64,000 nt of DNA from Mycolicibacterium frederiksbergense (lineage in GTDB: Bacteria > Actinomycetota > Actinomycetes > Mycobacteriales > Mycobacteriaceae), in contig NZ_JARXVE010000001.1 of NCBI RefSeq assembly GCF_029893345.1, forward strand, positions 496,001 to 560,000. Direction: 5' to 3'. The translations under genes and the position numbers were made by a program. Under the pieces are notes generated by a model that did no database searches, had not been told where the DNA came from, and saw only the letters and a program-made list of their open reading frames with translations. Below, piece by piece: positions 20,313-30,024 of the stretch. The stretch's first letter is position 1, and each line of letters opens with the position of its first letter.

Positions 20313-21503
20313 CTAGTTCGTGGTCGGTGGTGGTTGTGGTGGGAAGGGTTGGTACCACCACCAATTGGCGCGTTCACCGGTTGGTCCGGGACACGGCGGG
20401 ACATCGGGCGGGGGTGTGGTGGGTGGTCGGGCCAACGATCCACTTCGCAATGGTCGCCCGGCACGATCGGTGACAGTGACCTGCGGGGCGGGTCCGGTGA
20501 TCTTGATGCCGCCCCGGTGGTGGAGTCGGTGGTGGTAGGGGCAGACCAGTGCGAGGTTGTCGAGTTCGGTTTGGCCGCCGTCTTCCCAGTGCCGGATGTG
20601 GTGGGCGTGCAGACCGCGGGTGGCTCCGCAGCCGGGGACGACGCAGCAGCGGTCGCGGTGTTCGAGTGCACGGCGTAGCCGTCGGCTGATCTGTCGGGTT
20701 GTGCGGCCTGCGCCGATTACTTGGCCAGACCGGTGGAACCAGGCTTCGTAGGTGGCATCGCAGAGCAGGTAACTGCGCTCGTCGTCGGTCAGCAGTGGAC
20801 CCAGATGCAGTGAAGCGGCGTCGCGTTCGACGTCGACATGCACCACCACGGTGGTGTGCTGCCCATGCGGGCGGCGAGTCGCGTCGCTGTCCCAGCCGGC
20901 CTCGACCAGACTCATGAACGCATCCGCGGTGTCGGGGAACGGCGGTGCCTGGTCGTCGTCGGTGTCGTGATCGCGTTTCCAGTCGGTGATTACCGCATCA
21001 TGGTGTGACTGCAGTGCCGTCTCGAATTTCGCGGCTTCCAGCCGTGGTAGCCGAATCCTCCAGGTGGTGTACTCGTCTTCGACGGTTTTGGTGACCGACC
21101 GCTGCGGTTGCGGCGGCGGCTTCGGTTGAGGATGCGGTTCGAGTTTGACCGCGGTACGCAACTGGTTGACCGTGGCGCTGGCCGCCAGTTCGGCGTAGTG
21201 ATCGTCGGATCCGTCGGCCGCGCGTTCGGCGATGACACCGACCTGATCGAGTGACAATCGGCCCTCGCGCATGGCTTCGGCGCAGCGCGGAAACTCCTCG
21301 AGCCGGCGCGCGACCGCCACGACGGTGTCGGCATTGCGTGGGGTGACACCGGTCTTCCACGCGACCAATGCTCCGATCGAGCGGGCGCCGGTGGCGCCGC
21401 ACAGTTCGTCGCGGTCCAATTCGGCGACGATCTCAACGATGCGTCCATCGATCGCGTTGCGTTGACCGCACAGCTGCGCCAACTCCTCGAACAGCACCTC
21501 CAC
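20313..21503 (-). CDS. 13E12-repeat (DUF222) / HNH nuclease-domain protein
   Basis: 396-aa protein. The N-terminal DUF222/13E12 region is helical (IDGRIVEIVAELDRDELCGA, then GARSIGALVAWKTGV). The C-terminal HNH domain reads CVVPGCGATRGLHAHHIRHW and LVCPYHHRLHHRGG, with the HH, N (TELDNLALV) and H residues all present. Such proteins are multicopy in mycobacteria and often mark mobile or variable DNA; their role is unclear. GTG start at 21503. A proline-rich tail follows the HNH domain. Confidence 0.85.
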   Translation of the reverse strand: MEVLFEELAQLCGQRNAIDGRIVEIVAELDRDELCGATGARSIGALVAWKTGVTPRNADTVVAVARRLEEFPRCAEAMREGRLSLDQVGVIAERAADGSDDHYAELAASATVNQLRTAVKLEPHPQPKPPPQPQRSVTKTVEDEYTTWRIRLPRLEAAKFETALQSHHDAVITDWKRDHDTDDDQAPPFPDTADAFMSLVEAGWDSDATRRPHGQHTTVVVHVDVERDAASLHLGPLLTDDERSYLLCDATYEAWFHRSGQVIGAGRTTRQISRRLRRALEHRDRCCVVPGCGATRGLHAHHIRHWEDGGQTELDNLALVCPYHHRLHHRGGIKITGPAPQVTVTDRAGRPLRSGSLARPPTTPPPDVPPCPGPTGERANWWWYQPFPPQPPPTTN

Positions 21504-21553
21504 CCCGCTGCGCCGGGCTCACCCCAGCAGCGAAAGAAGCTGTGGTCGAAGAC

Positions 21554-21563
21554 ATGACGTCAT
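21554..21563. promoter_or_regulatory. Palindrome upstream of the HNH gene
   Basis: ATGACGTCAT is a perfect 10-bp palindrome 51 bp upstream of the HNH-protein start, in a 268-bp non-coding gap. It may be a chance palindrome or an operator. The gap otherwise holds only the terminator at 21599. Confidence 0.3.
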
Positions 21564-21598
21564 CATCGCAGAGGGGTACGACATCAATCCGCACCGTC

Positions 21599-21622
21599 AA
21601 AAAGCCCGCCGCGCGGGCCTTT
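21599..21622 (-). terminator. Intrinsic terminator of the gntR-ABC operon
   Basis: On the minus strand, AAAGGCCCGC-GCG-GCGGGC is followed by TTTTT: a GC-rich stem of about six pairs with a U-tract. It lies 150 bp downstream of the ABC ATPase stop (21772). The plus strand reads a weaker version ending TTTCGG. Confidence 0.75.
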
Positions 21623-21771
21623 CGGTTATCACCGGCCAGGCGATTCGGGGTGGTTACTTCGACGGCGTCAACGAACTCAGGCAGCGATCAATGCATTCAC
21701 GGGCGGCTGGAGCCAACGCTTACCACCCGCTCGCGTGGACCTCGACCGTCGACGAGATCCTGCCTGGGCAG

Positions 21772-22569
21772 TCAGAGCACTCGCGAGCTGGCCTTGGCCC
21801 GGGCTGTCCATCGACCGTCCTCAAACCCGACGACCACCGGATGGGCGAAGGCGGCGCTGACGTGGTCGGTGGTGACGACCTCGCGGGCCGGTCCGGTGGC
21901 CACGGTGCGCCCCTGCGAGATCAGCAGGGCGTGCGTGGTGCTCGTCGGCAGTTCCTCGAGATGGTGGGTGACCAGAATCGAGGCCATGTCGGCATGCGTA
22001 TCGTCGAGTGTGTCAAGGGTTTCCAGCAGCTGTTCGCGGGCCGCGACGTCGAGGCCGGTGGTCGGTTCGTCCAGCAGCAGCAGCTGCGGGTCGGCAATCA
22101 ATGCCCGCGCGATCAGGGTGCGGCCCCGTTCGCCCTGCGACAGCGTCGGCCAGACCGCGTCGGCCCGCGCCGACAGCCCCACCGTGTCGATCAGCTCCTC
22201 GGCCCGGCGCACCTGCTCGGCGCTGGGTGTCCAGTGCGCCGCGGTGTCGATGGTGGCGGTGATGCCGGTGAGGACCACCTCACGCACCGTGAGCGGGTAC
22301 TGCAGGCGATGGCGCGGATTCACATGCCCGATGGATCGGCGCAGCACGGCCAGGTCGGTACGGCCCATCTGGCCGCCGAGCACCCGCACGGTGCCGGTGG
22401 TCGGAAACGTCACGGCCGCACAGAATCCGAGTAGCGTGCTCTTGCCCGCGCCGTTGGGTCCCAACAGCGCCCAGTGCTCACCCGACTGCACGGTCAGCGA
22501 GATGCCGTCGATGATCTGTTTGCCGTCGCGGCGAAAGGTCACATCGGCAATGTCGAGGACCGGTGTCAT
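21772..22569 (-). CDS. ABC transporter ATP-binding protein (orphan)
   Basis: 265-aa ATPase. Walker A GPNGAGKST at about residues 38-46, signature LSQGERGRTLIARAL, Walker B LLLLDEPTTGLD and the switch His in VTHHLEEL are all present. The closest style is the iron/molybdate-type or ModF-like single ATPases. No membrane permease or substrate-binding gene lies beside it, so its transport partner, if any, is elsewhere. The ATG overlaps the gntR stop (ATGA), so the pair is translationally coupled. Confidence 0.85.
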   Translation of the reverse strand: MTPVLDIADVTFRRDGKQIIDGISLTVQSGEHWALLGPNGAGKSTLLGFCAAVTFPTTGTVRVLGGQMGRTDLAVLRRSIGHVNPRHRLQYPLTVREVVLTGITATIDTAAHWTPSAEQVRRAEELIDTVGLSARADAVWPTLSQGERGRTLIARALIADPQLLLLDEPTTGLDVAAREQLLETLDTLDDTHADMASILVTHHLEELPTSTTHALLISQGRTVATGPAREVVTTDHVSAAFAHPVVVGFEDGRWTARAKASSRVL

Positions 22570-23237
22570 GTGAAGGACTCCTTCAACGAGTTCAAATGGG
22601 TTCTGCTGGCCGCCGCGGCGGCCTCGGGATCTCGGGCGATGATCGCCTCAGCCAGCTGCTGGTGCAGGGCGTGGTCGCACGGCTCGGATGCGATCGGTCG
22701 GATTTTGAGCATGTCGATCATCGCCAGCCGCAGCCGGGGCAGGAAGGCGTTGAACAACTGGGTCAGGACTTCGTTGTGGGACGCGGCAATGACCGTGCGG
22801 TGAAACGCCATATCCGCGTCGACGTGGTCGGGTACCGATTGGCCCAGCACGCCGCGGTCGGCCAGGGTGCGGCGGATGGCGCGCAGATCGGTGGGGGTGC
22901 GCCGGCTGGCGGCCAGTGCAGCGGCCTCGGCCTCGATGGCGACCCGGGCCTCGATCACCGACACGATCGTCGCGCGTCGCAGCACGGTGTCCCAGTCCTC
23001 GGCTACATCCAGCGCGGTGACGAACACCCCGGCGCCCTGTCGGCTGTCCAACACACCCTTGCCGGCGAGCTCTCGGATGGCTTCACGCAGGGTGGACCGG
23101 CCGACACCGAGCTGCGCGGCCAGCGTCGTCTCGCCGGGAAGCCGATGTCCCAGCGGCCATTCACCCTGGCGGACGCGTGCCAGGAGAAGCTGGGCGGTCT
23201 GGGCCGCCAGCGGATGACGCTGAACTTGAGAAGTCAT
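22566..23237 (-). CDS. GntR/FadR-family transcriptional regulator
   Basis: 223-aa regulator. N-terminal winged helix at about residues 8-75 (GHRLPGETTLAAQLGVGRST, LREAIRELAGKGVL, RQGAGVFV). All-helical FCD/FadR-type effector domain follows, with D-x3-H (DADMAFHRTV) and further His residues (HALHQQL) that may bind metal or carboxylate ligand. ATG 23237 preferred; GTG 23240 adjoins it. It is divergent from the leuA leader, so the 47-bp gap must hold both promoters and possibly its operator. Confidence 0.85.
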   Translation of the reverse strand: MTSQVQRHPLAAQTAQLLLARVRQGEWPLGHRLPGETTLAAQLGVGRSTLREAIRELAGKGVLDSRQGAGVFVTALDVAEDWDTVLRRATIVSVIEARVAIEAEAAALAASRRTPTDLRAIRRTLADRGVLGQSVPDHVDADMAFHRTVIAASHNEVLTQLFNAFLPRLRLAMIDMLKIRPIASEPCDHALHQQLAEAIIARDPEAAAAASRTHLNSLKESFT

Positions 23238-23269
23238 CACTACCTGTCTACTTGTCTGAGGAGTTGGGT

Positions 23270-23281
23270 TACAGTCTAGAC
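23270..23281 (+). promoter_or_regulatory. Candidate -10 box and palindrome before the leuA leader
   Basis: TACAGT (23270-23275) fits TANNNT and lies 9 nt upstream of the leader-peptide ATG, so the leader mRNA would have almost no 5' UTR. It overlaps the perfect palindrome GTCTAGAC (23274-23281), a possible binding site for the divergent GntR regulator. Confidence 0.45.
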
Positions 23282-23284
23282 ACC

Positions 23285-23326
23285 ATGACGCGCGTGCTCC
23301 TGCTTAGCCGCCGCGGCGGGGCCTAG
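23285..23326 (+). CDS. leu leader peptide (Leu-codon attenuator peptide)
   Basis: A 13-residue frame [13 protein letters not shown] ends in TAG at 23324-23326. It contains three consecutive, different Leu codons (CTC CTG CTT). It begins just after the -10 candidate and stops right before the attenuator hairpin. Established knowledge: leader-peptide attenuation has been predicted upstream of leuA in actinobacteria. Ribosome stalling at the Leu codons when leucyl-tRNA is scarce would decide which hairpin forms downstream. Confidence 0.8.
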   Translation: MTRVLLLSRRGGA

Positions 23327-23358
23327 ACGACCGGCCCCCTGCCGCGGGGCCTCGTCGT
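23318..23358 (+). promoter_or_regulatory. leuA transcription attenuator (alternative hairpins)
   Basis: Terminator-like stem: ACGAC (23327-23331) and GGCCCC (23333-23338) pair with GGGGCC (23346-23351) and GTCGT (23354-23358). A competing partner, GGGGCC at 23318-23323 at the end of the leader-peptide frame, can pair with the same GGCCCC and prevent the terminator. No U-tract follows, so termination efficiency or a Rho/translation effect is uncertain. Confidence 0.7.
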
Positions 23359-23393
23359 GCCGGTCGACCCATCCATCGATCGAAGGCACCCGC

Positions 23394-25142
23394 ATGACCA
23401 CTTCCGCATTTCCCACCATCAGCACCCCGGCCGGACAGATTCCGCCGAGCGCACCGGCCTGGAACCGGCAACGGCACTCCCAGATGCCCTCACATCGCTA
23501 CACCAGCATCTATGACCGCGTTGAAGTGCCACTGAGCCAACGTCATTGGCCCATGGCCCGGATTCACGCCGCGCCGCTATGGGTTCCGGTCGATCTGCGG
23601 GACGGTAACCAGGCGCTGGCCGAGCCGATGGACCCGGATCGCAAGCGTCGATTCTTCGAGCTGCTGGTTGCCATGGGATACAAGGAGATTGAGGTCGGAT
23701 ACCCGTCCGCGTCGCAGACCGACTTCGACTTCGTCCGGCTGCTGGCCCACTCCGATATCGCGCCGCCGGACGTCACCATAGTGGTATTCACCCCGGCGCG
23801 GCGCGACCTGATCGAGCGGACCGTGGACTCGGTGCGCGGCATCGGCAATGACGTCGTCATCCATATGTACGCTGCCACCGCGCCCACCTGGCGCGACGTG
23901 GTGTTGGACAAGAGCCGCAACGGACTTCGCGACCTGATTCTGTCCGGCGCACGTGACGTTCTCGAATTCACCGACGGCATACCCAATGTGCGGTTCGAAT
24001 TCTCCCCGGAGGTGTTCAACCTCAGCGAGCCCGACTACGTGCTGGAGCTGTGCGATGCGGTGACCGAACTGTGGCAAGCCGCGCCGGATCGCCCGGTCAT
24101 CTTGAATCTGCCCGCCACCGTCGAGGTCGCCACCCCGAACGTCTATGCCGACCAGATCGAGTACATGCACCGCAATCTGGCACGCCGGGACAGCGTCATC
24201 CTCTCGGTGCATCCGCACAACGACCGGGGCACCGGCATCGCCTGCGCCGAGCTGGCCGTACTGGCCGGCGCCCAGCGAGTCGAGGGCTGTGTATTCGGGA
24301 ACGGCGAACGCACCGGCAACGTCGACATCGCGACCCTGGCGTTGAATCTGCATGCCCAGGGCGTGGATCCGATGATCGACTTCTCCGACATCGACGCGAT
24401 CGCGCGCACTGTCACGCATTGCACCCGCATGCCGATTCATGAACGCCATCCCTATGTCGGCGATCTGGTGCACACGGCATTCTCCGGAACACATCAGGAC
24501 GCGATCAAGAAGGGCTTCGCCGAACATCGCCGCCGCGCCGCGGCCATCGGCCAGCCGGAAAGCGAAATCGATTGGCGGGTACCGTATCTGCCGATCGACC
24601 CAGCCGATATCGGCCGCACCTACGATGCGGTGATCCGGGTGAATTCGCAATCCGGCAAGGGCGGTATCGCCTACCTGCTCGCTGCCGAATACGGCTTGGA
24701 CCTGCCTCGCCGGCTGCAGATCGATTTCGCCCGCCAGGTCCAGGCGCACACCGACGAGAGCGGTGCGGAGATCACCGCTGCCGAACTCTTCGACCTGTTC
24801 GAGGCCACCTATCTGGATCTGGCCGGCCCGGTGCAGGTCAAGGACTGGCATAGCGGGGGCGACGGTGCCGCCGCAGTCACCGAGCTGACGTTGGTGTTCG
24901 ATGGCCGCACCGTGACCAGCAGCCATCGGGGTATCGGTCCGGTGGATGCGCTGCTGGCCGCGCTCGACGAGCTGGGCCATCCGGTCGAGATACTGGCCCT
25001 GAACCAGCAATCGATCGGAACAGACGCGATCAGTTACCTGGAGTACCGTTCCGGCGGTCGCACCGGCTGGGCGTGCGGCCGCAGCAATTCGGTGCTCACG
25101 GCGACCAAGGCAGCCGTGCTGCGGGCGGTTAACGTGCCTTGA
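23394..25142 (+). CDS. leuA: 2-isopropylmalate synthase (LeuA family)
   Basis: 582-aa enzyme of the LeuA family that condenses acetyl-CoA and 2-ketoisovalerate in leucine synthesis. TIM-barrel motifs: [37 protein letters not shown] with the metal His pair, and [11 protein letters not shown]. The C-terminal Leu-sensing region is present ([14 protein letters not shown] to the end). The leader peptide and attenuator upstream support a leucine role. The usual mycobacterial leuA lies elsewhere near ask/asd, so this could be a second copy; that cannot be tested here. Convergent 14-bp overlap with bcp. Confidence 0.9.
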   Translation: MTTSAFPTISTPAGQIPPSAPAWNRQRHSQMPSHRYTSIYDRVEVPLSQRHWPMARIHAAPLWVPVDLRDGNQALAEPMDPDRKRRFFELLVAMGYKEIEVGYPSASQTDFDFVRLLAHSDIAPPDVTIVVFTPARRDLIERTVDSVRGIGNDVVIHMYAATAPTWRDVVLDKSRNGLRDLILSGARDVLEFTDGIPNVRFEFSPEVFNLSEPDYVLELCDAVTELWQAAPDRPVILNLPATVEVATPNVYADQIEYMHRNLARRDSVILSVHPHNDRGTGIACAELAVLAGAQRVEGCVFGNGERTGNVDIATLALNLHAQGVDPMIDFSDIDAIARTVTHCTRMPIHERHPYVGDLVHTAFSGTHQDAIKKGFAEHRRRAAAIGQPESEIDWRVPYLPIDPADIGRTYDAVIRVNSQSGKGGIAYLLAAEYGLDLPRRLQIDFARQVQAHTDESGAEITAAELFDLFEATYLDLAGPVQVKDWHSGGDGAAAVTELTLVFDGRTVTSSHRGIGPVDALLAALDELGHPVEILALNQQSIGTDAISYLEYRSGGRTGWACGRSNSVLTATKAAVLRAVNVP

Positions 25143-25593
25143 GTATTTCCAGCGCCTTATCGGCGTGAGTGTCCATGCTGAGCTCGCTGGCGACCACCCC
25201 GAGCACCGTGCGGTCGGTGTCGATGACGAACGTGGTCCGCTTGACCGGCAGCAGCTTGCCGAGCAGACCGCGTTTGACGCCGAACCGGTCGGCGATCTTT
25301 CCGTCGGCATCCGACAGCAACGGGTAGTCGAAGCGCTCGACGTCGGCGAACTTGGCCTGTTTGGCGACCGGGTCGGTGCTGATGCCGACCCGGGTCGCGC
25401 CGGCAGCGGCGAACTCTGCGGCCAGATCGCGGAAGTGACACGCTTCTTTGGTGCAGCCTGGGGTGAGCGCCGCCGGGTAGAAGAACAGCACCACCGGGCC
25501 CTCGGCGAGCAAACTTGTCAAGCTGCGAATCGTGCCGGTCTGATCCGGCAGTTCGAACTCGGCAACGGTGTTGCCCGTCCGGATAGGTGTCAT
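25129..25593 (-). CDS. bcp: Thioredoxin-dependent peroxiredoxin (BCP/PrxQ type)
   Basis: 154-aa atypical peroxiredoxin that reduces hydroperoxides. Peroxidatic motif [13 protein letters not shown] carries the catalytic Cys and a resolving Cys five residues later, as in PrxQ/BCP. Also VVLFFYPA and [11 protein letters not shown]. It corresponds to BcpB beside trpE in M. tuberculosis. ATG 25593 is divergent from trpE with 62 bp between starts. Confidence 0.93.
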   Translation of the reverse strand: MTPIRTGNTVAEFELPDQTGTIRSLTSLLAEGPVVLFFYPAALTPGCTKEACHFRDLAAEFAAAGATRVGISTDPVAKQAKFADVERFDYPLLSDADGKIADRFGVKRGLLGKLLPVKRTTFVIDTDRTVLGVVASELSMDTHADKALEILKAR

Positions 25594-25643
25594 GGCTGCT
25601 CACGCTACGCCCTCTGCGTGCCGAGTCCGGGTAACCAGTCTGG

Positions 25644-25649
25644 GAGAAT
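25644..25649 (+). promoter_or_regulatory. Candidate -10 box of the trp operon
   Basis: GAGAAT ends 6 nt before the trpE GTG (25656). Spacing and the conserved A2/T6 predict a leaderless trpE mRNA. No trp leader peptide or attenuator is visible in the 62-bp gap. Confidence 0.3.
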
Positions 25650-25655
25650 TGATCC

Positions 25656-27215
25656 GTGCAAACCACAGCCAACCAGGTCTCCAGCTCGTCGGGCGGCGGC
25701 GCATCACTGGCGGTCACCACTACGCGCGAGGATTTCCGGGCGCTGGCCGCTGAGCACCGCGTGGTCCCGGTGACTCGCAAGGTGCTGGCCGACAGTGAGA
25801 CGCCGTTGTCGGCGTACCGCAAGCTGGCCGCCAACCGTCCCGGCACATTTCTGCTGGAATCGGCCGAGAACGGTCGTTCGTGGTCGCGGTGGTCGTTCAT
25901 CGGCGCCGGTGCCCCCGCGGCGCTGACGGTCCGCGATGACGAGGCGGTGTGGCTCGGCACGGCCCCGCTGGGTGCACCCAGCGGTGGTGATCCGTTGGCG
26001 GCCCTGCGGGCCACATTGGAGCTGCTTCGCACCGAGGCCTTGCCGGATCTGCCGCCGCTCACCTCCGGGCTGGTGGGATTCTTTGCCTACGACATGGTGC
26101 GCAGGCTGGAACGGCTGCCGGAGCTGGCGGTCGACGATCTGGGCGTGCCGGACATGCTGCTGTTGCTGGCCACCGATATCGCCGCCGTCGACCACCACGA
26201 GGGCACCATCACGCTGATCGCCAACGCGGTGAACTGGAACGGCACCGACGAGCGGGTGGACGAGGCCTATGACGACGCGGTGCGACGCCTCGACGTGATG
26301 ACGGTGGCACTGGGTCAGCCACTGCCATCGACCGTGGCGACCTTCAGCCGTCCCCAGCCCGAACACCGCGCGCAGCGCACCGAGGGCGAGTACACCGCCA
26401 TCGTGGACAAGCTGGTGGGCGACATCGAGGCCGGCGAAGCCTTTCAGGTGGTGCCGTCGCAGCGGTTCGAGATCGATACCGCCGCCGATCCGATTGACGT
26501 CTACCGGATGCTGCGGGTTTCCAACCCGAGCCCCTACATGTACCTGTTCAACGTGCCCGATGCCGACGGCGGGCTGGACTTCTCCATCGTGGGTTCCAGC
26601 CCGGAGGCGCTGGTCACGGTCATCGACGGCCGGGCCACCACGCATCCGATCGCCGGCACCCGGTGGCGAGGTGCCACCGAAGAAGAAGATGTGCTGCTGG
26701 AAAAGGATCTGCTGGCCGACGAGAAGGAACGCGCCGAGCATCTGATGCTTGTCGATCTGGGCCGCAACGATCTCGGTCGGGTGTGTCGCCCCGGCACCGT
26801 GCGGGTAGAGGACTACAGCCACATCGAGCGCTACAGCCACGTCATGCACCTGGTGTCGACGGTGACCGGGGAACTCGCCGCCGACAAGACCGCGCTGGAC
26901 GCGGTGACGGCCTGCTTCCCGGCCGGCACCCTCTCGGGTGCGCCCAAAGTGCGGGCCATGGAGTTGATCGAAGAGGTCGAGCAGACCCGCAGGGGCCTCT
27001 ACGGCGGGGTGCTGGGGTATCTCGACTTCGACGGCAACGCCGACTTCGCCATCGCCATCCGCACCGCGCTGATGCGCAACGGCACCGCCTACGTACAGGC
27101 CGGCGGGGGAGTCGTGGCCGATTCCAACGGCCCCTACGAGTACACCGAGGCCTCCAACAAGGCCCGCGCCGTGCTCAACGCCATCGCCGCCGCTGACACG
27201 CTGGTCGAGCCATGA
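25656..27215 (+). CDS. trpE: Anthranilate synthase component I
   Basis: 519-aa chorismate-utilising enzyme making anthranilate. It carries [18 protein letters not shown] with the Trp-feedback LLES motif, [21 protein letters not shown] sequence ([15 protein letters not shown]), [18 protein letters not shown] and [16 protein letters not shown]. The amidotransferase subunit (TrpG) is not in this window. GTG 25656 gives about 20 residues before the conserved domain. Its stop overlaps the next ATG (ATGA). Confidence 0.96.
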   Translation: MQTTANQVSSSSGGGASLAVTTTREDFRALAAEHRVVPVTRKVLADSETPLSAYRKLAANRPGTFLLESAENGRSWSRWSFIGAGAPAALTVRDDEAVWLGTAPLGAPSGGDPLAALRATLELLRTEALPDLPPLTSGLVGFFAYDMVRRLERLPELAVDDLGVPDMLLLLATDIAAVDHHEGTITLIANAVNWNGTDERVDEAYDDAVRRLDVMTVALGQPLPSTVATFSRPQPEHRAQRTEGEYTAIVDKLVGDIEAGEAFQVVPSQRFEIDTAADPIDVYRMLRVSNPSPYMYLFNVPDADGGLDFSIVGSSPEALVTVIDGRATTHPIAGTRWRGATEEEDVLLEKDLLADEKERAEHLMLVDLGRNDLGRVCRPGTVRVEDYSHIERYSHVMHLVSTVTGELAADKTALDAVTACFPAGTLSGAPKVRAMELIEEVEQTRRGLYGGVLGYLDFDGNADFAIAIRTALMRNGTAYVQAGGGVVADSNGPYEYTEASNKARAVLNAIAAADTLVEP

Positions 27216-27820
27216 CCCGGATAGCGCAGGCCCTGTTCGTCCTGTCCGCCGTGGCGCTGTGGGTGGCATCGCGCATGACCTGGGTCCAGGTGAGTTCGTC
27301 CGACGGGCTCGGCCAACCCAAGACCGCCACGCTGACCGGCGCGACGTGGTCGACCGCATTGATCCCACTGGCGTTGCTGGTGCTGGCCGCCGCGGTCGCG
27401 GCACTGGCCCTGCACGGCTGGATGCTGCGGTTGCTGGCGCTGCTCGTCGCCGCGGCCAGCGCGGGCATGGGATACCTGGCGATCAGCCTGTGGGCGATCA
27501 AGGACGTTGCGATACGAGCCGCTGACCTGGCAATGGTGCCGGTGTGGCAGTTGACCGGGACAAGCCGCTCCTACACCGGTGCGGTAGTGACGCTGGTCGC
27601 CGCGGTGTGTGCGCTGGCCGGTGCCGTACTGCTCATGCGATCGGCAAATAGCGCGAAACGTGGGATTGCCGGGCGCTATGCGGCGCCCGCCGCGCGGCGC
27701 GCCGCGGCCAAGCGTGACGACAGCGCTGAGCCGATGTCGGAGCGAATGCTGTGGGACGCGCTGGACGAAGGACAGGATCCGACCGGCGACGGAAACGATC
27801 CAGACAATAAGGGCCGGTGA
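27212..27820 (+). CDS. Trp-biosynthesis-associated membrane protein (TIGR02234 type)
   Basis: 202-aa protein with four predicted membrane helices: residues about 3-20, 48-68, 72-92 and 112-135 ([20 protein letters not shown]). A cytoplasmic C-terminal tail follows, ending in an acidic Asp-rich stretch. By position between trpE and trpC it is the conserved actinobacterial membrane protein found only in trp operons (Rv1610 in M. tuberculosis). Function unknown. The ATG overlaps the trpE stop, so it is translated with TrpE. Confidence 0.88.
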   Translation: MTRIAQALFVLSAVALWVASRMTWVQVSSSDGLGQPKTATLTGATWSTALIPLALLVLAAAVAALALHGWMLRLLALLVAAASAGMGYLAISLWAIKDVAIRAADLAMVPVWQLTGTSRSYTGAVVTLVAAVCALAGAVLLMRSANSAKRGIAGRYAAPAARRAAAKRDDSAEPMSERMLWDALDEGQDPTGDGNDPDNKGR

Positions 27821-27903
27821 CGGGCGACGGTGTGGCGACGGCTACCCTTCGAGAAAGGGCAACCGGGACCGGCTCGGGGGCACCAGAAAGGAACCGACGG
27901 GCG

Positions 27904-28722
27904 ATGAGTTCGGCCACAGTGCTCGACTCCATCATCGAGGGAGTCCGCGCCGACGTTGCCGCCCGCGAGGCCGTTATCAGCTTGGCTGATATCAAGGCGC
28001 GGGCCCAGGACGCACCACCGCCGCTCAACGTGATGGCTGCGTTGCGGGAGCCGGGAATTGCCGTGATCGCGGAGGTGAAGCGGGCGAGCCCATCTCGTGG
28101 TGAGCTGGCCAACATCGCTGACCCGGCGCAGTTGGCGCAGGCATACCAGGACGGTGGTGCGCGGGTTATCAGCGTGCTTACCGAGCAGCGCCGGTTCAAC
28201 GGTTCGTTGGCAGACCTGGACGCGGTACGCGCTGCGGTGTCGATTCCGGTGCTGCGCAAGGACTTTATCGTCAAGCCGTACCAGATCCACGAAGCTCGGG
28301 CACATGGTGCCGACATGCTGCTGCTCATCGTGGCCGCGCTGGAACAGCCGGTGTTGGAATCGCTGCTGGAGCGCACCGAATCCCTGGGCATGACCGCACT
28401 GGTGGAGGTGCACACCGAGGAGGAGGCGGACCGGGCGTTGCAGGCCGGGGCCACCGTCATCGGCGTAAACGCCCGCGATCTCAAGACCCTGGAAGTCGAT
28501 CGCAGCTGCTTCGGCCGTATCGCTCCGGGGTTGCCCAGCAATTGCATTCGCATCGCGGAGTCCGGTGTCCGAGGAACCGCTGACCTGCTGGCCTACGCCG
28601 GCCAGGGTGCCGATGCCGTATTGGTCGGAGAAGGCTTGGTGACCAGTGGGGATCCCCGCAGTGCGGTCTCCGATCTGGTCACCGCCGGCACGCACCCCTC
28701 CTGCCCGAAACCGGCTCGCTGA
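27904..28722 (+). CDS. trpC: Indole-3-glycerol-phosphate synthase
   Basis: 272-aa (beta-alpha)8 barrel that closes the indole ring. Active-site motif [13 protein letters not shown], then [32 protein letters not shown] and [16 protein letters not shown] 27904 follows the purine-rich GAAAGGAA at 27890-27897. It is separated from the membrane-protein gene by 83 bp, which contains a possible internal -10 (TACCCT, 27843-27848). It is not fused to TrpF, consistent with PriA supplying that step. Confidence 0.95.
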   Translation: MSSATVLDSIIEGVRADVAAREAVISLADIKARAQDAPPPLNVMAALREPGIAVIAEVKRASPSRGELANIADPAQLAQAYQDGGARVISVLTEQRRFNGSLADLDAVRAAVSIPVLRKDFIVKPYQIHEARAHGADMLLLIVAALEQPVLESLLERTESLGMTALVEVHTEEEADRALQAGATVIGVNARDLKTLEVDRSCFGRIAPGLPSNCIRIAESGVRGTADLLAYAGQGADAVLVGEGLVTSGDPRSAVSDLVTAGTHPSCPKPAR

Positions 28723-28729
28723 ACCTGGC

Positions 28730-28759
28730 ATGAGCCGCTTGCACGAAAAGACACATTGA
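28730..28759 (+). repeat. Minicistron repeat joining trpC to trpB
   Basis: ATGAGCCGCTTGCACGAAAA resembles the his-operon repeat. It is a 10-codon frame (MSRLHEKTH) starting 7 bp after the trpC stop. Its TGA (28757-28759) overlaps the trpB ATG (28759), giving TGATG. It is a diverged 29-bp member of the junction-repeat family. Confidence 0.75.
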
Positions 28760-30024
28760 TGGCGGATCTCACCGGCCCCGAGTTGCCGCGTTCCAGCGCA
28801 GCCGTTGCCGAACCCACTACTCACGATCCCGACGTTCGGGGGCATTTCGGTCCCTACGGGGGCCGATTGGTTCCCGAGGCGTTGATGGCGGTGATCGAAG
28901 AGGTCACCGCCGCCTATGAGAAGGCGCGCGGCGATCAGGCCTTCCTCGACGAGCTCGATCGGTTGCAGCGTCACTACAGTGGCCGGCCGTCCCCGTTGTA
29001 CGAGGCCACCCGGCTGTCTGAACACGCCGGTGGCGCGCGCATCTTCCTGAAGCGGGAAGACTTGAACCACACCGGTTCTCACAAGATCAACAATGTTCTG
29101 GGACAGGCGCTGCTGGCTCGGCAGATGGGCAAGACCCGGGTGATCGCGGAGACCGGGGCCGGCCAGCACGGTGTGGCCACCGCGACCGCGTGCGCGCTGC
29201 TCGGTCTGGAATGCGTCGTCTACATGGGTGCGGTGGACACCGCCCGTCAGGCGCTCAACGTCGCCCGGATGCGCCTGCTCGGCGCCACCGTCGTATCGGT
29301 CGAGGCTGGTTCCAAAACCCTCAAGGACGCGATCAACGAGGCGTTCCGGGACTGGGTTACCAACGCCGACAACACCTATTACTGCTTCGGGACGGCGGCG
29401 GGCCCGCATCCGTTCCCGCTCATGGTGCGTGACTTTCAGCGGATCATCGGCATGGAGGCCAGGGCGCAGATCCTGGATCAGGCCGGTCGTCTGCCCGATG
29501 CGGTCACCGCGTGTGTCGGTGGCGGCTCCAACGCCATCGGCATCTTCCACCCCTTCATCGATGACCCCGCGGTGCGGTTGGTCGGTTTCGAGGCCGCAGG
29601 TGACGGTGTGGAAACCGGGCGGCACGCCGCGACCTTCACCGGTGGTTCTCCGGGCGCGTTCCAGGGGTCGTTCTCGTATCTGTTGCAGGACGAGGATGGC
29701 CAGACGATCGAGTCGCATTCGATTTCGGCCGGCCTGGATTATCCGGGTGTGGGGCCCGAGCACGCCTTCCTCAAAGACGCCGGTCGTGCCGAGTACCGTC
29801 CGGTCACCGATACCGAAGCGATGGACGCGTTCTCGCTGCTATGTCGCTGTGAAGGCATCATTCCTGCGATCGAGTCGGCGCACGCAGTGGGCGGTGCGCT
29901 TAAGCTTGGGGCTGAATTGGGCCGCGGATCCATCATCGTGGTCAACCTGTCCGGGCGTGGGGACAAGGACGTCGAGACCGCGGCCAGGTGGTTCGGACTG
30001 CTCGACGAGGGGAGCGCGGGATGA
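28759..30024 (+). CDS. trpB: Tryptophan synthase beta chain
   Basis: 421-aa PLP enzyme joining indole and serine. PLP lysine in [16 protein letters not shown], catalytic Glu region [15 protein letters not shown], phosphate loop [17 protein letters not shown] 28759 is chosen over TTG 28756 because it forms the TGATG overlap with the minicistron. Its stop overlaps the trpA ATG (ATGA), coupling the two subunits. Confidence 0.96.
   Translation: MADLTGPELPRSSAAVAEPTTHDPDVRGHFGPYGGRLVPEALMAVIEEVTAAYEKARGDQAFLDELDRLQRHYSGRPSPLYEATRLSEHAGGARIFLKREDLNHTGSHKINNVLGQALLARQMGKTRVIAETGAGQHGVATATACALLGLECVVYMGAVDTARQALNVARMRLLGATVVSVEAGSKTLKDAINEAFRDWVTNADNTYYCFGTAAGPHPFPLMVRDFQRIIGMEARAQILDQAGRLPDAVTACVGGGSNAIGIFHPFIDDPAVRLVGFEAAGDGVETGRHAATFTGGSPGAFQGSFSYLLQDEDGQTIESHSISAGLDYPGVGPEHAFLKDAGRAEYRPVTDTEAMDAFSLLCRCEGIIPAIESAHAVGGALKLGAELGRGSIIVVNLSGRGDKDVETAARWFGLLDEGSAG

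Noticed and set aside
27843..27865. Small hairpin CCCTT-CGAGA-AAGGG before trpC as attenuator or terminator
   Set aside because: Five-bp stem, no U-tract and no leader peptide with Trp codons nearby.
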